Of a stretch of 64,000 bases of DNA, positions 22,821 through 34,694 are shown piece by piece; the first letter of the stretch is position 1, and the number at the start of each line of letters is the position of its first letter. Source of the DNA: Cichorium intybus (Eukaryota > Streptophyta > Magnoliopsida > Asterales > Asteraceae); the NCBI GenBank assembly GCA_023525715.1, contig CM042015.1:89576250-89640249 (forward strand), written 5' to 3'. The notes beneath the pieces were generated by a model. It was not told where the DNA came from. It saw only the letters and a list, made by a program, of their open reading frames with translations, and ran no database searches. The position numbers and the translations under genes were made by a program.

Positions 22821-23578
22821 AATGCAATGTGTAACACATAGCCTAAATCCCAACACTCAAGGATTTTTATCAGCTCCGCCAAACCACAATAAGCACTTCA
22901 AATAATCAATCCAAATACCCTCTAAAAATAATCAATAAAAATGGAGAAACGAACTTTTGCTTTCACCCTTAACCTTTGAAAAACTTCTATTCAGTCCCCA
23001 TAAAGATGAGAATTGTATCGATATCGAAATCGATTAGTAATGGCCAATTATTAGTTAGAGGTTAAATATTCTCTAATGTCACTAACAAATCTGGCCAACT
23101 TGGTCGTGCAAAACAACCCTTAATATCGAGCACATTACACCTTCTTAGTGAGCACAACAAACTTTTTCACTAAGTATAGCAGACCTTGTCACCGAGCATA
23201 ACAGACTGCACAACAGGTTCACAACAAACCTTTCATCGAGCACAACAAAACATTTCATTGAGCACAGAAGTCTGCATAGCATGTGTACATCTGACTTTCT
23301 CACCGAGCGCAACAGAAAAGTCACCGAGCGCAACAGACCTTGGATTTTGATGCTACACTGGTATACGAACTACCCATGCGTAGTCTCCTTAGCTATACGA
23401 ACTACCCATTGTTAGTCTCCTTAGCTACAATGTTCCGCTTTCAGACATTAATTTTTAAAGTAAATCTACTATAACTACTGCCTTTTGTGATTCTGGCTTG
23501 GTTGCCTTATCTGTTGGCGCTCTAGGACATGTTACTTCATTAATTTGAGCGGAGCATCAATCTCTTGAAAGACGAAGA
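22820..23578. repeat. Intergenic block shared with 14110-14868
   Basis: It contains a degenerate tandem array of about 20-bp units with the core GAGCACAACAGACCTT (23125-23340), more expanded than in the partner block. The similarity to the B block stops at GACGAAGAA (about 23578), where the satellite array begins. Confidence 0.7.
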
Positions 23579-23580
23579 AA

Positions 23581-25650
23581 GTGTATACCATGTATTTGAG
23601 TAACCTCGGGTATAGAAACTGTATACCTCACATCCCAATACCGATCATGTCTGGTACGCAATCACACCAATATGTTCGAACGATAGCTCCTACGGGGTTG
23701 GCCTATGGCTAGCGTCTTGTTGGGTTGGATCGAGCCTGAAACCCACACGTGAACCTAGTGTGGTAACCCATATGACTAGATATTGAAACAAATACAACCA
23801 AGTGGCTATATAAAAACCTCTATAATATGTTCGAACGGTAGCTCCTATGGGGTTGGCATATATGGCTAGTGTCGCGTTGCCTCGGATCGGATAACTCTAT
23901 ACGGTTGTAATTGTATCCCTCTAGATGTATGCTATGTATGAGTAACCTCAGGTATAGAAACTGTATACCTCATATCCCAATACCGATCATGTCCGGTACG
24001 CAATCACACCAATATGTTCAAACGGTATCTCCTATGGGGTTAGCCTATGGCTAGCGTCTTGTTGGGTCAGATCGGGTCTGAAACCCACACGTAAACCTGA
24101 AAATGGTAACCCGTATGACTAGATATTAAAACAAATACAACTAAGTTGTGATGCAAACCTCTATTATATGTACGAACGGTAGCTCCTATAGGGTTGGCAT
24201 ATGGCTACCGCGTGGTTGGGTCTGATCAGATAACTCTATACGGTTATAACTGTATACCTCCAGAGGTATACCATGTATTTGGGTAACCTTGGGTATAGAA
24301 ACTGTATACCTCCCATCCCAATACCGATCATGTCCGGTACATAATCACACCAATATGTTCGAATGGTAGCTCCTATGGTGTTGGCCTATGGCTAGCGTCT
24401 TGTTGCATTGTGTCGAATTAGGCCTGAAACGCACATGTGAACCCGAGAGTGGTAACCCGAATGACTGGATATTGAAATAAATACAACTATGTGGCTATGC
24501 AAAAACCTCTATAATATGTTCGAACGGTAGCTCCTATGGGGTTGGCATATGGCTAGTGTCTCGTTGGGTAGGATCAGATAACTCTATACCGTTATAAATG
24601 TATCCCTCCAGAGGTAGACTATGTATTTGAGTAACCTCAGGTATAAAAACTGTATACCTCGCATCCTAATACCGATCATGTCCGTTACGCAATCACACCA
24701 ATTTGTTCGAACGGTAGCTCCTATAGGGTTGGCCTATCGCTAACGTCTTGTTAGGTCGGATCGGGACAGAAACCCACACGTGAACCCGAAAGTGGTAACC
24801 TGTATGACTAGATATTGAAACAAATACAACCAAATGGCTATCCAAAACCTCTATAATATGTTCGAACGGTAGCTCCTATGGGGTTGGCATATGGCTAGCA
24901 TCTGGTTGTGTCTGATCGGATAACTCTATATGGTTATAACTGTATACCTCCAGAGGTATACTTGTAATTGAGTAACCTTGAGTATATAAACTGTATACCT
25001 CCCATTCCAATACAGATCATGTCCGGTACGCAATCACACCAATATGTTCGAACGGTAGCTCCTATGGTGTTAGCCTATGGCTAGCGTCTTGTTGGGTCGG
25101 ATTGGGCCTGAAACCTAGACGTGAACTCGAGAGTGGTAACCCGTATGACTGGATATTGAAACAAATACAACCAAATTGCTATCCAAAACCTCTATAATAT
25201 GTTCAAACGGTAGCTCCCATGGTGTTGGCCTATGGCTAATGTCTCCTTGGCTCGGATCGGATAACTCTATACGGTTATATCTATATGGTTATAAATGTAT
25301 ACCTCCAGAGGTATACCATGTATTTGAGAAACCTCGGGTATAGAAACTGTATACGTAGCATCCCAATACCGATCATGTCTGGTAATGTCTGGTACGTAAT
25401 CACACCAATATGTTCGAAGGGTAGCTCCTATTTTGTTGGCCTATGGCTAGCGTCTTGTTGCGTCGGATCGGGCCTGAAACCCACACATGAACCCGAGAGT
25501 GGTAACCCGTATGACTGGATATTGAAACAAATACAAGCAAGTGGCTATGCAAAAACCTCTATAATATGTTCGAACGGTAGCTCCTATGGGGTTAGCATAT
25601 GGCTAGTGTCTCGTTGGGTTGGATCGGATAACTCTATACGGTTATAACTG
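23581..25650. repeat. Satellite array: six dimeric repeats of about 345 bp
   Basis: The motif ATGTTCGAACGGTAGCTCCT recurs twelve times. A-type half-units start at about 23672, 24014, 24355, 24703, 25044 and 25410. B-type half-units start at 23827, 24168, 24516, 24858, 25199 and 25566. The A-to-A period is 341-348 bp except for the last (366), which has small internal duplications. A-to-B spacing is 154-161. A halves continue GGCCTATGGCTAGCGTCTTG then GAAACCCACACGTGAACC. B halves continue GGCATATGGCTAGTGTCTCG then ATAACTCTATACGGTTATAA. No convincing coding frame persists across units. Confidence 0.93.
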
Positions 25651-25687
25651 TAGTGGGGCATTTGAAACAAGATAATACCAATAAGAA

Positions 25688-26395
25688 ATGTATAAGCTAG
25701 TAAGCTACTAGTGTAGGGAGAATGGCATATTAGCCCAAGGTAAGGAGATATCAATGCTTCATGACAGCTCACATTCATGTTTCAAAAGTTTATTCAAGTG
25801 TTGTTATGTATAAAGGACAATGATATTTCAAAAAGATGCATTAATTTCAAAGCTTTTATAAGTTAGATTAAGTAAGGCATTCTTCTCTAATTTACTGAAT
25901 AGGTTTGAATAAATCACAAACTCTTGGTTAGGAACCACTTTTTTGGTTTTCATTGTGCTTCATATTCAGGGCAACTCAAGAAATACTCTAAGAGTAATAT
26001 CATAAATAATGAATACTCTATATGTGGTATTTGATACATTTATAATGCCTACAACGCCTTTTGTTACATATGTACATGTAATGAGGTACGTTGTCTACTA
26101 ATCTTACTTATAGTGCATTTAGCATGGAAGAAATATATACACATTGGATCAATGACTACAAAAATGCCACTATATAAGATATACATACATCAACCAACAC
26201 AAACACGCTACAAAGAGAAACAACACAATAAGAACAACATCTGTGCATCTTAACAAATTTATTTGAACTGTTATTTTAAACTATTATGGTTTGAATTCTA
26301 AATGATTCAACATGTTCTACATTCACCTAACTAGCAATAATATGTGTTTTCATTTCTTTATAATTTAGTAGTATGTATATCGGGAAAACAATAAC
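25688..26395. repeat. Duplicon-associated repeat, copy 2
   Basis: It aligns with 48200-48895 over its whole length and with 9215-9737 over its right two thirds. It starts near AAGCTACTAGTGTAGGG immediately after the satellite. Non-coding. Confidence 0.85.
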
Positions 26396-26954
26396 ATGGC
26401 CATTTTTCTTTAACGTGGATAGAGAGATATCCATTGATGCCTAATTACTTGTATTAACAAATATCACCTAAATCTCAACAATGCAAGTAATGCAAGTCAA
26501 TCATCACTGTCCCAATTTTTTATTCTTTTAAAGAAATATAAAAATAAAGCATCTTAAATCGGGCCTAAAGTTGTTTGATTTAGGATTTTCTTTTTGTTAT
26601 GTTTGACAAAATTTAAGTCTGTTCACTAATCAAGCTAGAGGTGCACAATGTAAACAAGTTAAAAACCAAGCAAAAACTCGGAACCGATTTACTATAAGTG
26701 TTTAGAAGTGGTTTCTAAATTCGGGAAGACTAGTTTTTTAGAGAGGGCCGATTCTTAACCGGTTTTTAAATAACAAGAATATATGAAAAAAATATAAAGT
26801 TTGACCATTTATTAGCCATATATGACAATTTTTAAGTCCAAAAATTCCATATTACGCCTTGATTGTTAGCATAAATAGTCATTTTGGTTTCAACACCCTA
26901 TACAAAACGCTATCTAATCTCAACATTTCTGCAATCTTGACCTTTTTGCTAAAA
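26396..26954. other. AT-rich interval, left flank of the hAT relic
   Basis: The segment around CAAGCTAGAGGTGCACAATG (26630-26650) may be the left end of the hAT element whose transposase relic follows. It resembles 10755-10785. No target duplication could be matched. Confidence 0.35.
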
Positions 26955-27794
26955 ATGGCATTTTCACAATCTTCCGTTTCCATCGATACCACCCTAAGTT
27001 CGATAAAATATACGAATGGCGATATAGTGGAAATTAAACCGACAACTCAAAACCCAGGTAGGTACTTGGTATAATTATGATTATTGTATTATAAAATATT
27101 TAGCCAAAAAGACTCCGTGCATAAGTGTTATGCGATCGCTAGCAATTCTACTTTGAAGACACAAAGATATAGTTTATGCATTGCAGTCCAACAATGCAAT
27201 AGCAATATGATGCAAATTACTTTAGATTTGACAGTGTTTTATTTGGGTCCTAACTATGCCAATAATACTAGATGGAATTCTACTTGTGTTATGTTTAAAA
27301 TTATTTTATGACAAATACTTACGCTAAACACTTTTAGTGAAATAAGAGTGAGAAATTATATGACATCAAACTTTTTAAACCACTTTTCACAATATGCATA
27401 TCCAACCATGTATAGTCAACCAAGTGGCCAAGATGTGCATATCCAACTATACAACACTTTGAAGGATGACGCTATTAAATCCCAACAAACTTCGTCCCAG
27501 AGTAGTGAATCATGAAATTATATGACATCAAACTTTTTAAACCACTTTTCATGGAATTTAACTATCTTAACATTTTGTCCAGGTGTGAAAGAAAAGCAAC
27601 TGCAATTTCCGATTCTAGTCGTCATGGTCGGTGATTTACTAAGCATCCACGCTTCCACGGTAGCTTCGAAATCTGTTTTTTCTCTTAGTGGCAGAGTCAT
27701 ATCGGAACGAATGTCACAAGTCATTGTCCAATCAATTGAAGTGTGTGTTTGCTTGAAGGATTACTTAGACGTCGTTGAGATGATACAAGACTGA
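26955..27794 (+). pseudogene. hAT transposase relic
   Basis: Three pieces of a plant hAT transposase are seen in order. The first is an N-terminal Met-start segment (26955-27074). The second is a middle piece ending in the family motif NTRWNST (about 27264-27285). The third is the C-terminal dimerisation domain (27575-27780), with FPILVVMVGDLLSIHASTVA, SKSVFSLSGRVISERM and DYLDVVEM. Large parts between them, including the catalytic region, are missing or out of frame. A duplicated stretch (AAATTATATGACATCAAAC at 27353 and 27515) shows local rearrangement. Non-functional. Confidence 0.75.
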
Positions 27795-28197
27795 GTTTCG
27801 CTTAAATGACCGCTTTGACCACCCGCCAAAGAGTTCATAAAAGAATATGTTGCACTAAGGAAATCACATCTAATAACCGAAGCAGATAACGGTGAATTTG
27901 AAGAGTTGCCAGATTAAGAATATCCGTCCCAATTTCAAGACTATAATTGCTAGTATTTTCAGTTTCGACGTTTAACTTTTTATGTAATTCAAACTTCAAA
28001 CTATGTTATTTCTTATTTTTGTGTTTTCAAACCAAATATATTACAGGTATTTTTTTGGTTGAAGTAAAGTTTGAATGAAAGAATAGGTTTTTTATAGGTT
28101 TAATTGAAACCTTTTTTTTTTTTTTTAATAGGTTATTCCATAACTGAAACAAAATTAAAAAACTATGTTAAAAAACCAGTGTTTTTAACATAGTCAT
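27795..28197. other. 3' part of the hAT relic, non-coding
   Basis: It contains a sequence also found at 10560-10690 (TTTTTTGGTTGAAGTAA, TTTTATAGGTTTAATTG) and a T-run at 28111. Probably the right end of the hAT element. The terminus is not defined. Confidence 0.4.
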
Positions 28198-28425
28198 GAC
28201 ATGATTAAGAGTCAAGCGGACCTACTCATTTTGATGATTCATTGTCATGCCAATGTTTTTTTGAGAAGAATCCAAGCTCTGATTTATTTGTGCTTTTGTC
28301 TACCGTTCTTCTTCTTCTTATTTTCTTTCTTTTTGTCTTTTTCTCATTTTAAATTCATTATCTTTAATGATATTAGTGGGGCAAATCCATGTCTCTAGTT
28401 GTCGAGATGGTATGGTGTACCACCA
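28198..28425. repeat. Duplicon repeat shared with 49228-49455, with a 47-bp microinversion
   Basis: From about 28249 it is collinear with 49279-49450 (GAGAAGAATCCAAGCTCTG, TTTTAAATTCATTATCTTTA, GCAAATCCATGT). The first 47 bases (28201-28247) are the reverse complement of 49232-49278. Its right end abuts exon 2 of gene D and supplies that gene's 3' coding tail. Confidence 0.85.
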
Positions 28426-29706
28426 ACCACACGGATCAGAGGTAACATCAGGAAACTTGATATTTGATGGAAAAATGAAACCTTTTGCTTCCAAACGAGA
28501 GACAACCTACCAACACAGCAATAAAAGTACCTTTAATATAGATTAACAAATACGAATTTGCATTTTATATTTATTTCAATAGTCAATTCTCTAGTGAGTA
28601 ACTATTTACAAGTTTATCGAAGGACGATCAACGAAGTACTACAAAAGCTAATGATCATACGATTTATATATAGATATAAGTTGTAAATGCAAAATAAATA
28701 AATAAAATAAAAAGCTTACCTTAGAAAAGAAGCCCTCAATTTTAAACTCCTTGACATGGCGAAGTTTTAGTATTAATCTTTTAAGCATCTCTTCTTCTGC
28801 TTCTTTAGGCACTGGATCGTCGTAACACAAAATCTTTCGATAATTTAAATAAACTTCGACTAAAGAAGAGACATTTACCAACAAAACATTCCACAACAAC
28901 AGATCCCCTTCAATTTTTAGTGATAAAATATTAGGAGCATTGATTTCGATGATATCATCAAGATGACCCAAATTCAGAGGATCAGCGTATGTAGAGAGCA
29001 CCAGGTTCTTAACATTCTTTGAAGTAATATTGAACCGCCTATAACCATAGCAATAGCTCAACACCAACGTTTCCAATAAAGGACTCCCGGATAATATCTT
29101 TTCGAGCAAATCATCATCTATTTCCACATACGACATACACAAATTCCTAAGATTTTTCCAACTAATCGCCCCACTTGGATTCAATATGCAGCCTTCTAAT
29201 GTCATATCAGTAAAAGAAGAGCTGATGAAAAAAAACTGATCTAATGGAAACACAGGTCCCATCACACACGAAAACTCCACCTTAAGCTCTTCAACGTTAC
29301 AACTTACAGCATAACGAATCCAATTGTTGAACTGCGATTCATATCGATCATCATAACTGGTATACTGATAACTGGTATCAACTTTGAATTTCTTGAGCTT
29401 CAATTGGCAACACTGAGTTAGGGTTTTGTCCACGAATGAAACGAAATCGGACCTTGCGTTAGGCTTATGGATAGATTCATATTCGCAATGATCTGAGTGT
29501 ATAAAAATGAGAGTATGTACCGAAATCCACAGATTTTTCCATCGCTTGGAGAGTGTACCTGTTCTAATGGCGTCTTCGGTGGAGGGTAAACGAGAGAGGA
29601 TTTCAATAAGCAAGCAATCTGGCAACGCACTTACTCGATCTTCTTCCCTGTCGTCCATCAATTTTAGAACCTTCTTCCGATTTTGTCCTTCTTCCACCGT
29701 TTCCAT
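28318..29706 (-). CDS. F-box/LRR protein, gene D (two exons, novel C-terminal tail)
   Basis: Exon 1 is 29706-28720 and exon 2 is 28506-28318, with a 213-bp phase-0 intron (GTAAGCTTTT...GGTAG). The predicted protein is 391 aa. It starts METVEEGQ in GCCGCCATGG. The F-box is at about residues 22-62. LRR-like parts include LCMSYVEIDDDLLEKILSGS. Exon 2 opens with VVSRLEAKGFIFPSNIKFPD as in its sisters. It then reads through into the neighbouring repeat, adding about 38 residues beginning PCGWWYTIPSR and ending in a Lys/Arg-rich stretch before TAA. The tail comes from non-F-box DNA. Whether the protein is stable is unknown. It is a likely SCF adaptor. Confidence 0.8.
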
Positions 29707-30620
29707 GGCGGCAACAGTGAACATACCCTAGGAACACAACTCAAATTTGGCGTAAACGAGAATATGAGATATGCACAAGGTTATATGAAGTTTTCCTTTA
29801 GCCCCTAGACTCGAAAAATATACAATTCAGTCTATAAAACATTAAAAGTGAGATATGTCTCCAAATCTCCATAGTCGAATCAATTTTTAATGAGAGCGTT
29901 AGCCAAATATTAAAAGTTGAGAAAAAAATTTAAATATTACAAGTAACAGTAGTCCCGGTCTCATTTCTGTCCTTTCTATTTTATTTTCAAGGGAGGGTAT
30001 AGATTGTAGAGTTGTAGACTATATTTTGTCTACATTTTGACAATTTTTGTCCAACGTAGCAAATGGCCTTGTCATTATTGTCCCCAAAGCGTCATTGACG
30101 ACATCTTTGCATATCCTTCGATTTTGTCTATAAGCATAAATCAGAAAATATATCTTAAATAAACAAACCAATCAAAATTATAGAATTGTAAATTAGGCCA
30201 TTAATTTACCACATTAAAGGATACAATAAAATATGTGTACATGTTCATTTGGGCAATTTTAGTTTGATTTTGTCAAATTAAGAATTAAGAGGCGTCTGAG
30301 ATTATTTAGTTTAAAAAACTTATGTTATTTTTATAAATTCGCTTGTTAGTTTATCTTGATTTATAGCGTATTATAAAAAGATATTTGGATTGATTTATAT
30401 TTTATACCGACAATTGTTTTCTAAAATCTGAAATTCTCGTTACAAAATGATAATTGATCAAAAGTGATATTCTTACAAATTATTCAACGACTTATTTCTT
30501 ACATATAGCAATTTATATTCTATTATTTATATTAATTAATACTAAATTAAAACTTTAACCAATTTTAGTAACAATTTTTTTTATTTATAATACATTATAA
30601 GACTATGTGTTATACATGAA
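29707..30620. repeat. Conserved 5' flank of gene D
   Basis: It matches the other F-box 5' flanks, including GACAATTTTTGTCCAACG (30037 on), also present upstream of genes B and E. The GGGCAATTTTAGTTTGATTT segment is at 30254, but the second F-box start seen in copy B is lost. Confidence 0.65.
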
Positions 30621-30975
30621 ACACCATCGTTTAAGTCTTTTCATAAAAACACTTTTTTAGAACTCATAATTTATCATCATTGTTTATACATCATCCATTG
30701 AAATTTTAAATCTCAATCTCTTAAAAAAAAGTCATTTTACGTTTAAACACCATTTTAAAACACATTGCGTTTTGTTAAGAATTTATTACAAAGTTTAAGT
30801 TGCAAAAAAATCATTTGGTCTCATTTTGAATAAAACATATTGGTTTGTAAAAAAGCGGGGTTGTTACAATCTGAATACTATTACACGGATTAAATGAAAC
30901 CACATAACCCGTGGCCTTCTAAAAATATCTAGATCCTTTAAAGTCATCATATCTCTTCAGCATGAGTACACATCA
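30620..30975. repeat. Repeat shared with 57868-58223
   Basis: Landmarks are AAACACCATCGTTTAAGTCT, TTGCAAAAAAATCATTTGGT and CATGAGTACACAT. In the 57.9-kb copy this sequence is interrupted after GAGTACACA by a gypsy LTR, so this copy is the empty site. The segment itself looks like part of an old retrotransposon. Confidence 0.75.
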
Positions 30976-32030
30976 AAATAAGTTAGGCAATTGAAATGTC
31001 TAGTGAGGTTACCCGAGGTTGTCTCGTTTAGAGTTAAAGGGATGACCCATACACTCGAGACGAACCCCCAAAATAGTTTTCAAACTCTTTAGAATTTTAT
31101 AATATATCATCTCAAAAGTTTTAAAAAGACAAAAGTACGTCACAAGGATTAAGCCAAAACATGAATAGTTATGAAATGCACTGCAATGCATGATGCAACT
31201 ATCTCAACTCATGTCCATCTCATAAAAGTCTATCTCACCTCGATGGCACCTACCTAGGTTCTCAAGCAACACACACAAAGCATGACACTTAATCTCCCAA
31301 TAGGCCAAACTAAGACTAGTCGCCATCACACTAGCTTCATGAGGGGTAGCTACCCACTCATACGGTTCCTAGTGGCGGGAAAATCATCTCATCTATCTTC
31401 CCTATATGCGGATAAGACTAAAACATCTCCTCCATCCTTTATGGTTGAGAAAATGACAAAAATCGTTCTCAAGAGTTCACACAGTCAATCTCGTCTTATA
31501 TGCATTCACAAATAGGATGCTCGAAACTCTTTCAAAACAGCATCATAATCTTTATTTGAAAACATATTTAAAACTCATTTCATGCAATCCACAATTAGCA
31601 ATCATATAATACATTGCACATAATAAACATGCATGACAATAGTTGATAACACAAACAAAAGATAGTGGTAATGATGTGTACTCTCGGTAAACTCACTTGA
31701 GGTCGACTGAAAAGTCAACACTAATACTGCAATGTCCTCATGTCTGAAAATGTCAAATCCTAGACATCATCTACTTAACCTCTAAATTCCTTATGATCCA
31801 ATAACATAAAAATTAATACATGATCTAAAGGTGTCACAATTTCTTAAACTTAACGAAGGTCTCGTCCAAATATTGAACTTGTGCCTATATGAGGGCTAGG
31901 CTTAGTCGTCCGGTCCAAAGATCATCTTTAGCGGCTCATTGTGCTTTAATCGTCATGTTTAAATATCCTCTCTTTCGTCGACCAATGCTTTACCCCCCCC
32001 CCCCCTTAAAAAAAAAAAGACATGTATGCT
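30976..32030. repeat. Probable continuation of an old retrotransposon repeat
   Basis: No gene is seen. The composition and CA-rich phrases (AAGCATGACACTTAATCTCC) resemble reverse-oriented gypsy LTR sequence. Adjacent poly-C and poly-A runs occur at 31995-32019. The family is not identified. Confidence 0.3.
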
Positions 32031-33030
32031 TAGAATAGATTTTTGTGACTTAAACTCATCGAAATACATCTTATTTCTAGTGAAGGCTTTAAATTGCGTT
32101 TAGCCAACAAAATTATATCTTAAATAAATAATCAAATTATTAAGATATAATATTATAATTCTCCTCTAAAAATAAAATCTATTTATAATTCATCTAATTT
32201 GGTGATCCATAATTAGAAATCATTTTCTTTAGATTAAACAAGTCTACTTCAGGAGTCCATAATAAAAGTCCCATTAATCTATATATAGCCAATATATGTT
32301 GTTTATTCCTTTGATGGCATAAATACATAAGCCCAAACAATAAGTCAAATTTATAAAATCTGTTAGGATTGAGCTCATTAAACAAAGACCCAACCGGATG
32401 AGCCTATAAAAAATGAATAAATAAAAAATAGTCCATTAGTACTTGAGCCTAGTTTCAATTTCTTGACCCACTAGAGGTGCCCAAGTCTTGACCCACTACG
32501 TGACCTAATATGAAAGTCAAAGGATAGTCAAAGTACCCAACAAACACCACCGGCCGCCCCACCGTAACCGGCGACGAGTACCCCCCATATTTGGATGAGT
32601 CCTTCGCCTCCAACGACAAGGACTGAACCCACCTTTTTCAACCTCCCAATTCATCTAATCGGTACAGCCCGACAAGCGAATCTAGAATTAAAGGTGTCCA
32701 GTTCAAATGAAATGACAAAATCAATAGGTTAAATTTTGAAATTTATCTGGTCGGATTGTCAATAATGTCATGCAACCATTAAAAAATGTTCTAGTAATTT
32801 AATAACAACTAAATCATAAAATAAAAATTTTCTAATAATTTAATAACGTATTATAGTAATTTAATAAGAGAGAAAGAGAACACATCTTTTGTTGAAAATG
32901 GCTTTTCAGCTTTTGATTTTGATTTTTTCGGGATATTGCATTTACTATATATCATAAAATAACTATTTAACAAGTGTCCATATAAATTTTGTTATATAGC
33001 TTGTAAAGAAAATTCTAAAGCAAGGGGCGT
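32031..33030. other. No recognisable gene
   Basis: AT-rich intergenic sequence. A short GC-richer patch at 32540-32640 contains CACCGGCCGCCCCACCG. No coding frame or repeat partner is recognised in the window. Confidence 0.35.
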
Positions 33031-33640
33031 CCATGGACACCCTTGTCATACACTTTGGTTGGCTGCTCCGACCATTGCCACCTCCTTCCCTCCCCCTTCA
33101 TATCCGGCAAAAGAGTCTAGCCTCGCCTAACACCGAGTTCTTTCCAGGTCCAACAGGAGTTTCCTTCACCGACCGAACCTTATTCTCTGATGACACTTGT
33201 GGCTCCGGCGATCCAACGACCCTTCTTCCTGCTTTCACATTGGTCCAACGGCTGCCCTTGTCGGCGACGTCTTCCACTTCCAACTACTTTAATCTCTGGC
33301 AATAAGGAAGCAACACGCAACCTCATCTTTCCCTCATGTTGCGTTTTCAATATGGTCTTAGCACCCTCTCTAGAAAAACTCGTTGTACACACAGTAGATC
33401 GAGCTTGCAGGTTGCAGGTCTGATGGGAGGTTGGCTGATACACATTGTCCTGTTGTTCCACTCCCATTTCTGAATTTATACATTCCATCAGTACGAGGGT
33501 TTTGCAGAAGACGGAGGATGGAAGCTTGGGCGTCCGCCACCGGAAAATGAAACGGGAATGATTTACACACCAAGACGGCAAAACTCGTCAATCCGTCATG
33601 GAGTCCGCCGGAGATGGTCCTTTTTGTACCTTCTTTTGAT
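33031..33640. other. GC-richer island, open on both strands, unrecognised
   Basis: Moderate open frames exist on both strands, for example 33033-33305 (+) and 33180-33581 (-). Neither shows a recognisable domain. Base composition differs clearly from the AT-rich surroundings. It could be the relic of a host gene exon or transposon-captured DNA. The copia 5' LTR starts directly after it at 33666. Confidence 0.3.
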
Positions 33641-33665
33641 CCCGTTCAAACCTGAGGCATCCTAT

Positions 33666-34442
33666 TGTTGGATTAGGTGTCTAAGCCATGACTAATAATT
33701 AGTATTTACTTAATTAATAGAAGCACAGTCCATTTGGGTTGCCCTCATGGCTGGAGGTTTGGTAGAAAATTCGGTAGAGAGAAAGGTTGATTTATTATGG
33801 GATTAATAAATCAACAGGAATTAAATATATGGTTTATTAATATATTAAAGTGATAATATATTAATTAGAAACTATATTAATTAATTAGGAATTAATCCAG
33901 AATTAATTGGATTTAATTTGGGGATTAAATTAATTAATTAAAGGTGCAGGGACTAAAACTGTAATTATTCAATAGTTGAGTAAGAGGCAGTGTGACAGTG
34001 ACCAGTGGAAGTCGAAATCCATATATGGAAATATATAGATTTCGAAAATAATAAAAAGGATAAATAGGAGTTTGAATTATAAGATAAAAGGTTTATCTTA
34101 TTTGAATTCAAAAAGGTTTATCTCTAAGGTTTATCAACTGGCCATTTGAAAGCTATAAATAAGGGTTCCCAAGCATCATATATTCACGCCAATTTCATCA
34201 TACACTCTCTCTGGAATTTTCGATCCATATACCTCTCAGCTTGGGTGTGACTTTCATTTGAGGCAGGATAATTTTGCTGCTCAGCTTCCAAGAAATAAAG
34301 GTTGGTTTTTCTGTTTTGATCTTTAGTTTCTTTTATTGGCCTCTAGGTTTTTGTTATATGTTCAATTAGAAGAAAACATAGATCCTTATAGGTTGCATGT
34401 GAACTTAGGTTATTTAGTTCATGGTTTGCAGAAAACCTTTCA
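33666..34442 (+). mobile_element. Copia 5' LTR, 777 bp
   Basis: It starts TGTTGGATTAGGTG and ends AACCTTTCA, immediately followed by CCTAT. A TATA box (TATAAATA) is at 34154-34161, followed by a likely transcript start and R region. It is directly joined to host flank rather than to a primer-binding site. Confidence 0.88.
34154..34161 (+). promoter_or_regulatory. LTR TATA box
   Basis: TATAAATA inside the U3 part of the 5' LTR. The identical motif is at 40298-40305 in the 3' LTR. Confidence 0.6.
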
Positions 34443-34605
34443 CCTATGATCTCGCTGATCCCACTCATCAACACTCTAGTGTGTTTCATGATCTTCGGAG
34501 ATGAATACCCTTATACGAATTCAAGTCATCAAAGTGATAGTGCTTGTGATTATCAAAAACTGATAAAAATTTGAATTAATCACATATAACTATATCATTT
34601 TGTTG

Positions 34606-34694
<89 letters not shown>

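Noticed and set aside
23145..23333. Minus-strand open frame with repeated LLCS residues
   Set aside because: It is a translation of a degenerate tandem repeat of about 20 bp with the core GAGCACAACAGACC, not a gene.
25285..25647. 120-codon open frame within the satellite
   Set aside because: The frame is not kept in the other five units of the array, so it is chance.
23581..25650. CRISPR-like or direct-repeat array
   Set aside because: The units are about 345 bp with no spacer pattern, in a plant nuclear context. It is a satellite.
28201..28398. Plus-strand open frame of 65 codons ending in a Phe/Ser-rich stretch
   Set aside because: It lies in a duplicon repeat that is not open in the 49.2-kb copy, and it is opposite gene D's exon 2 tail.
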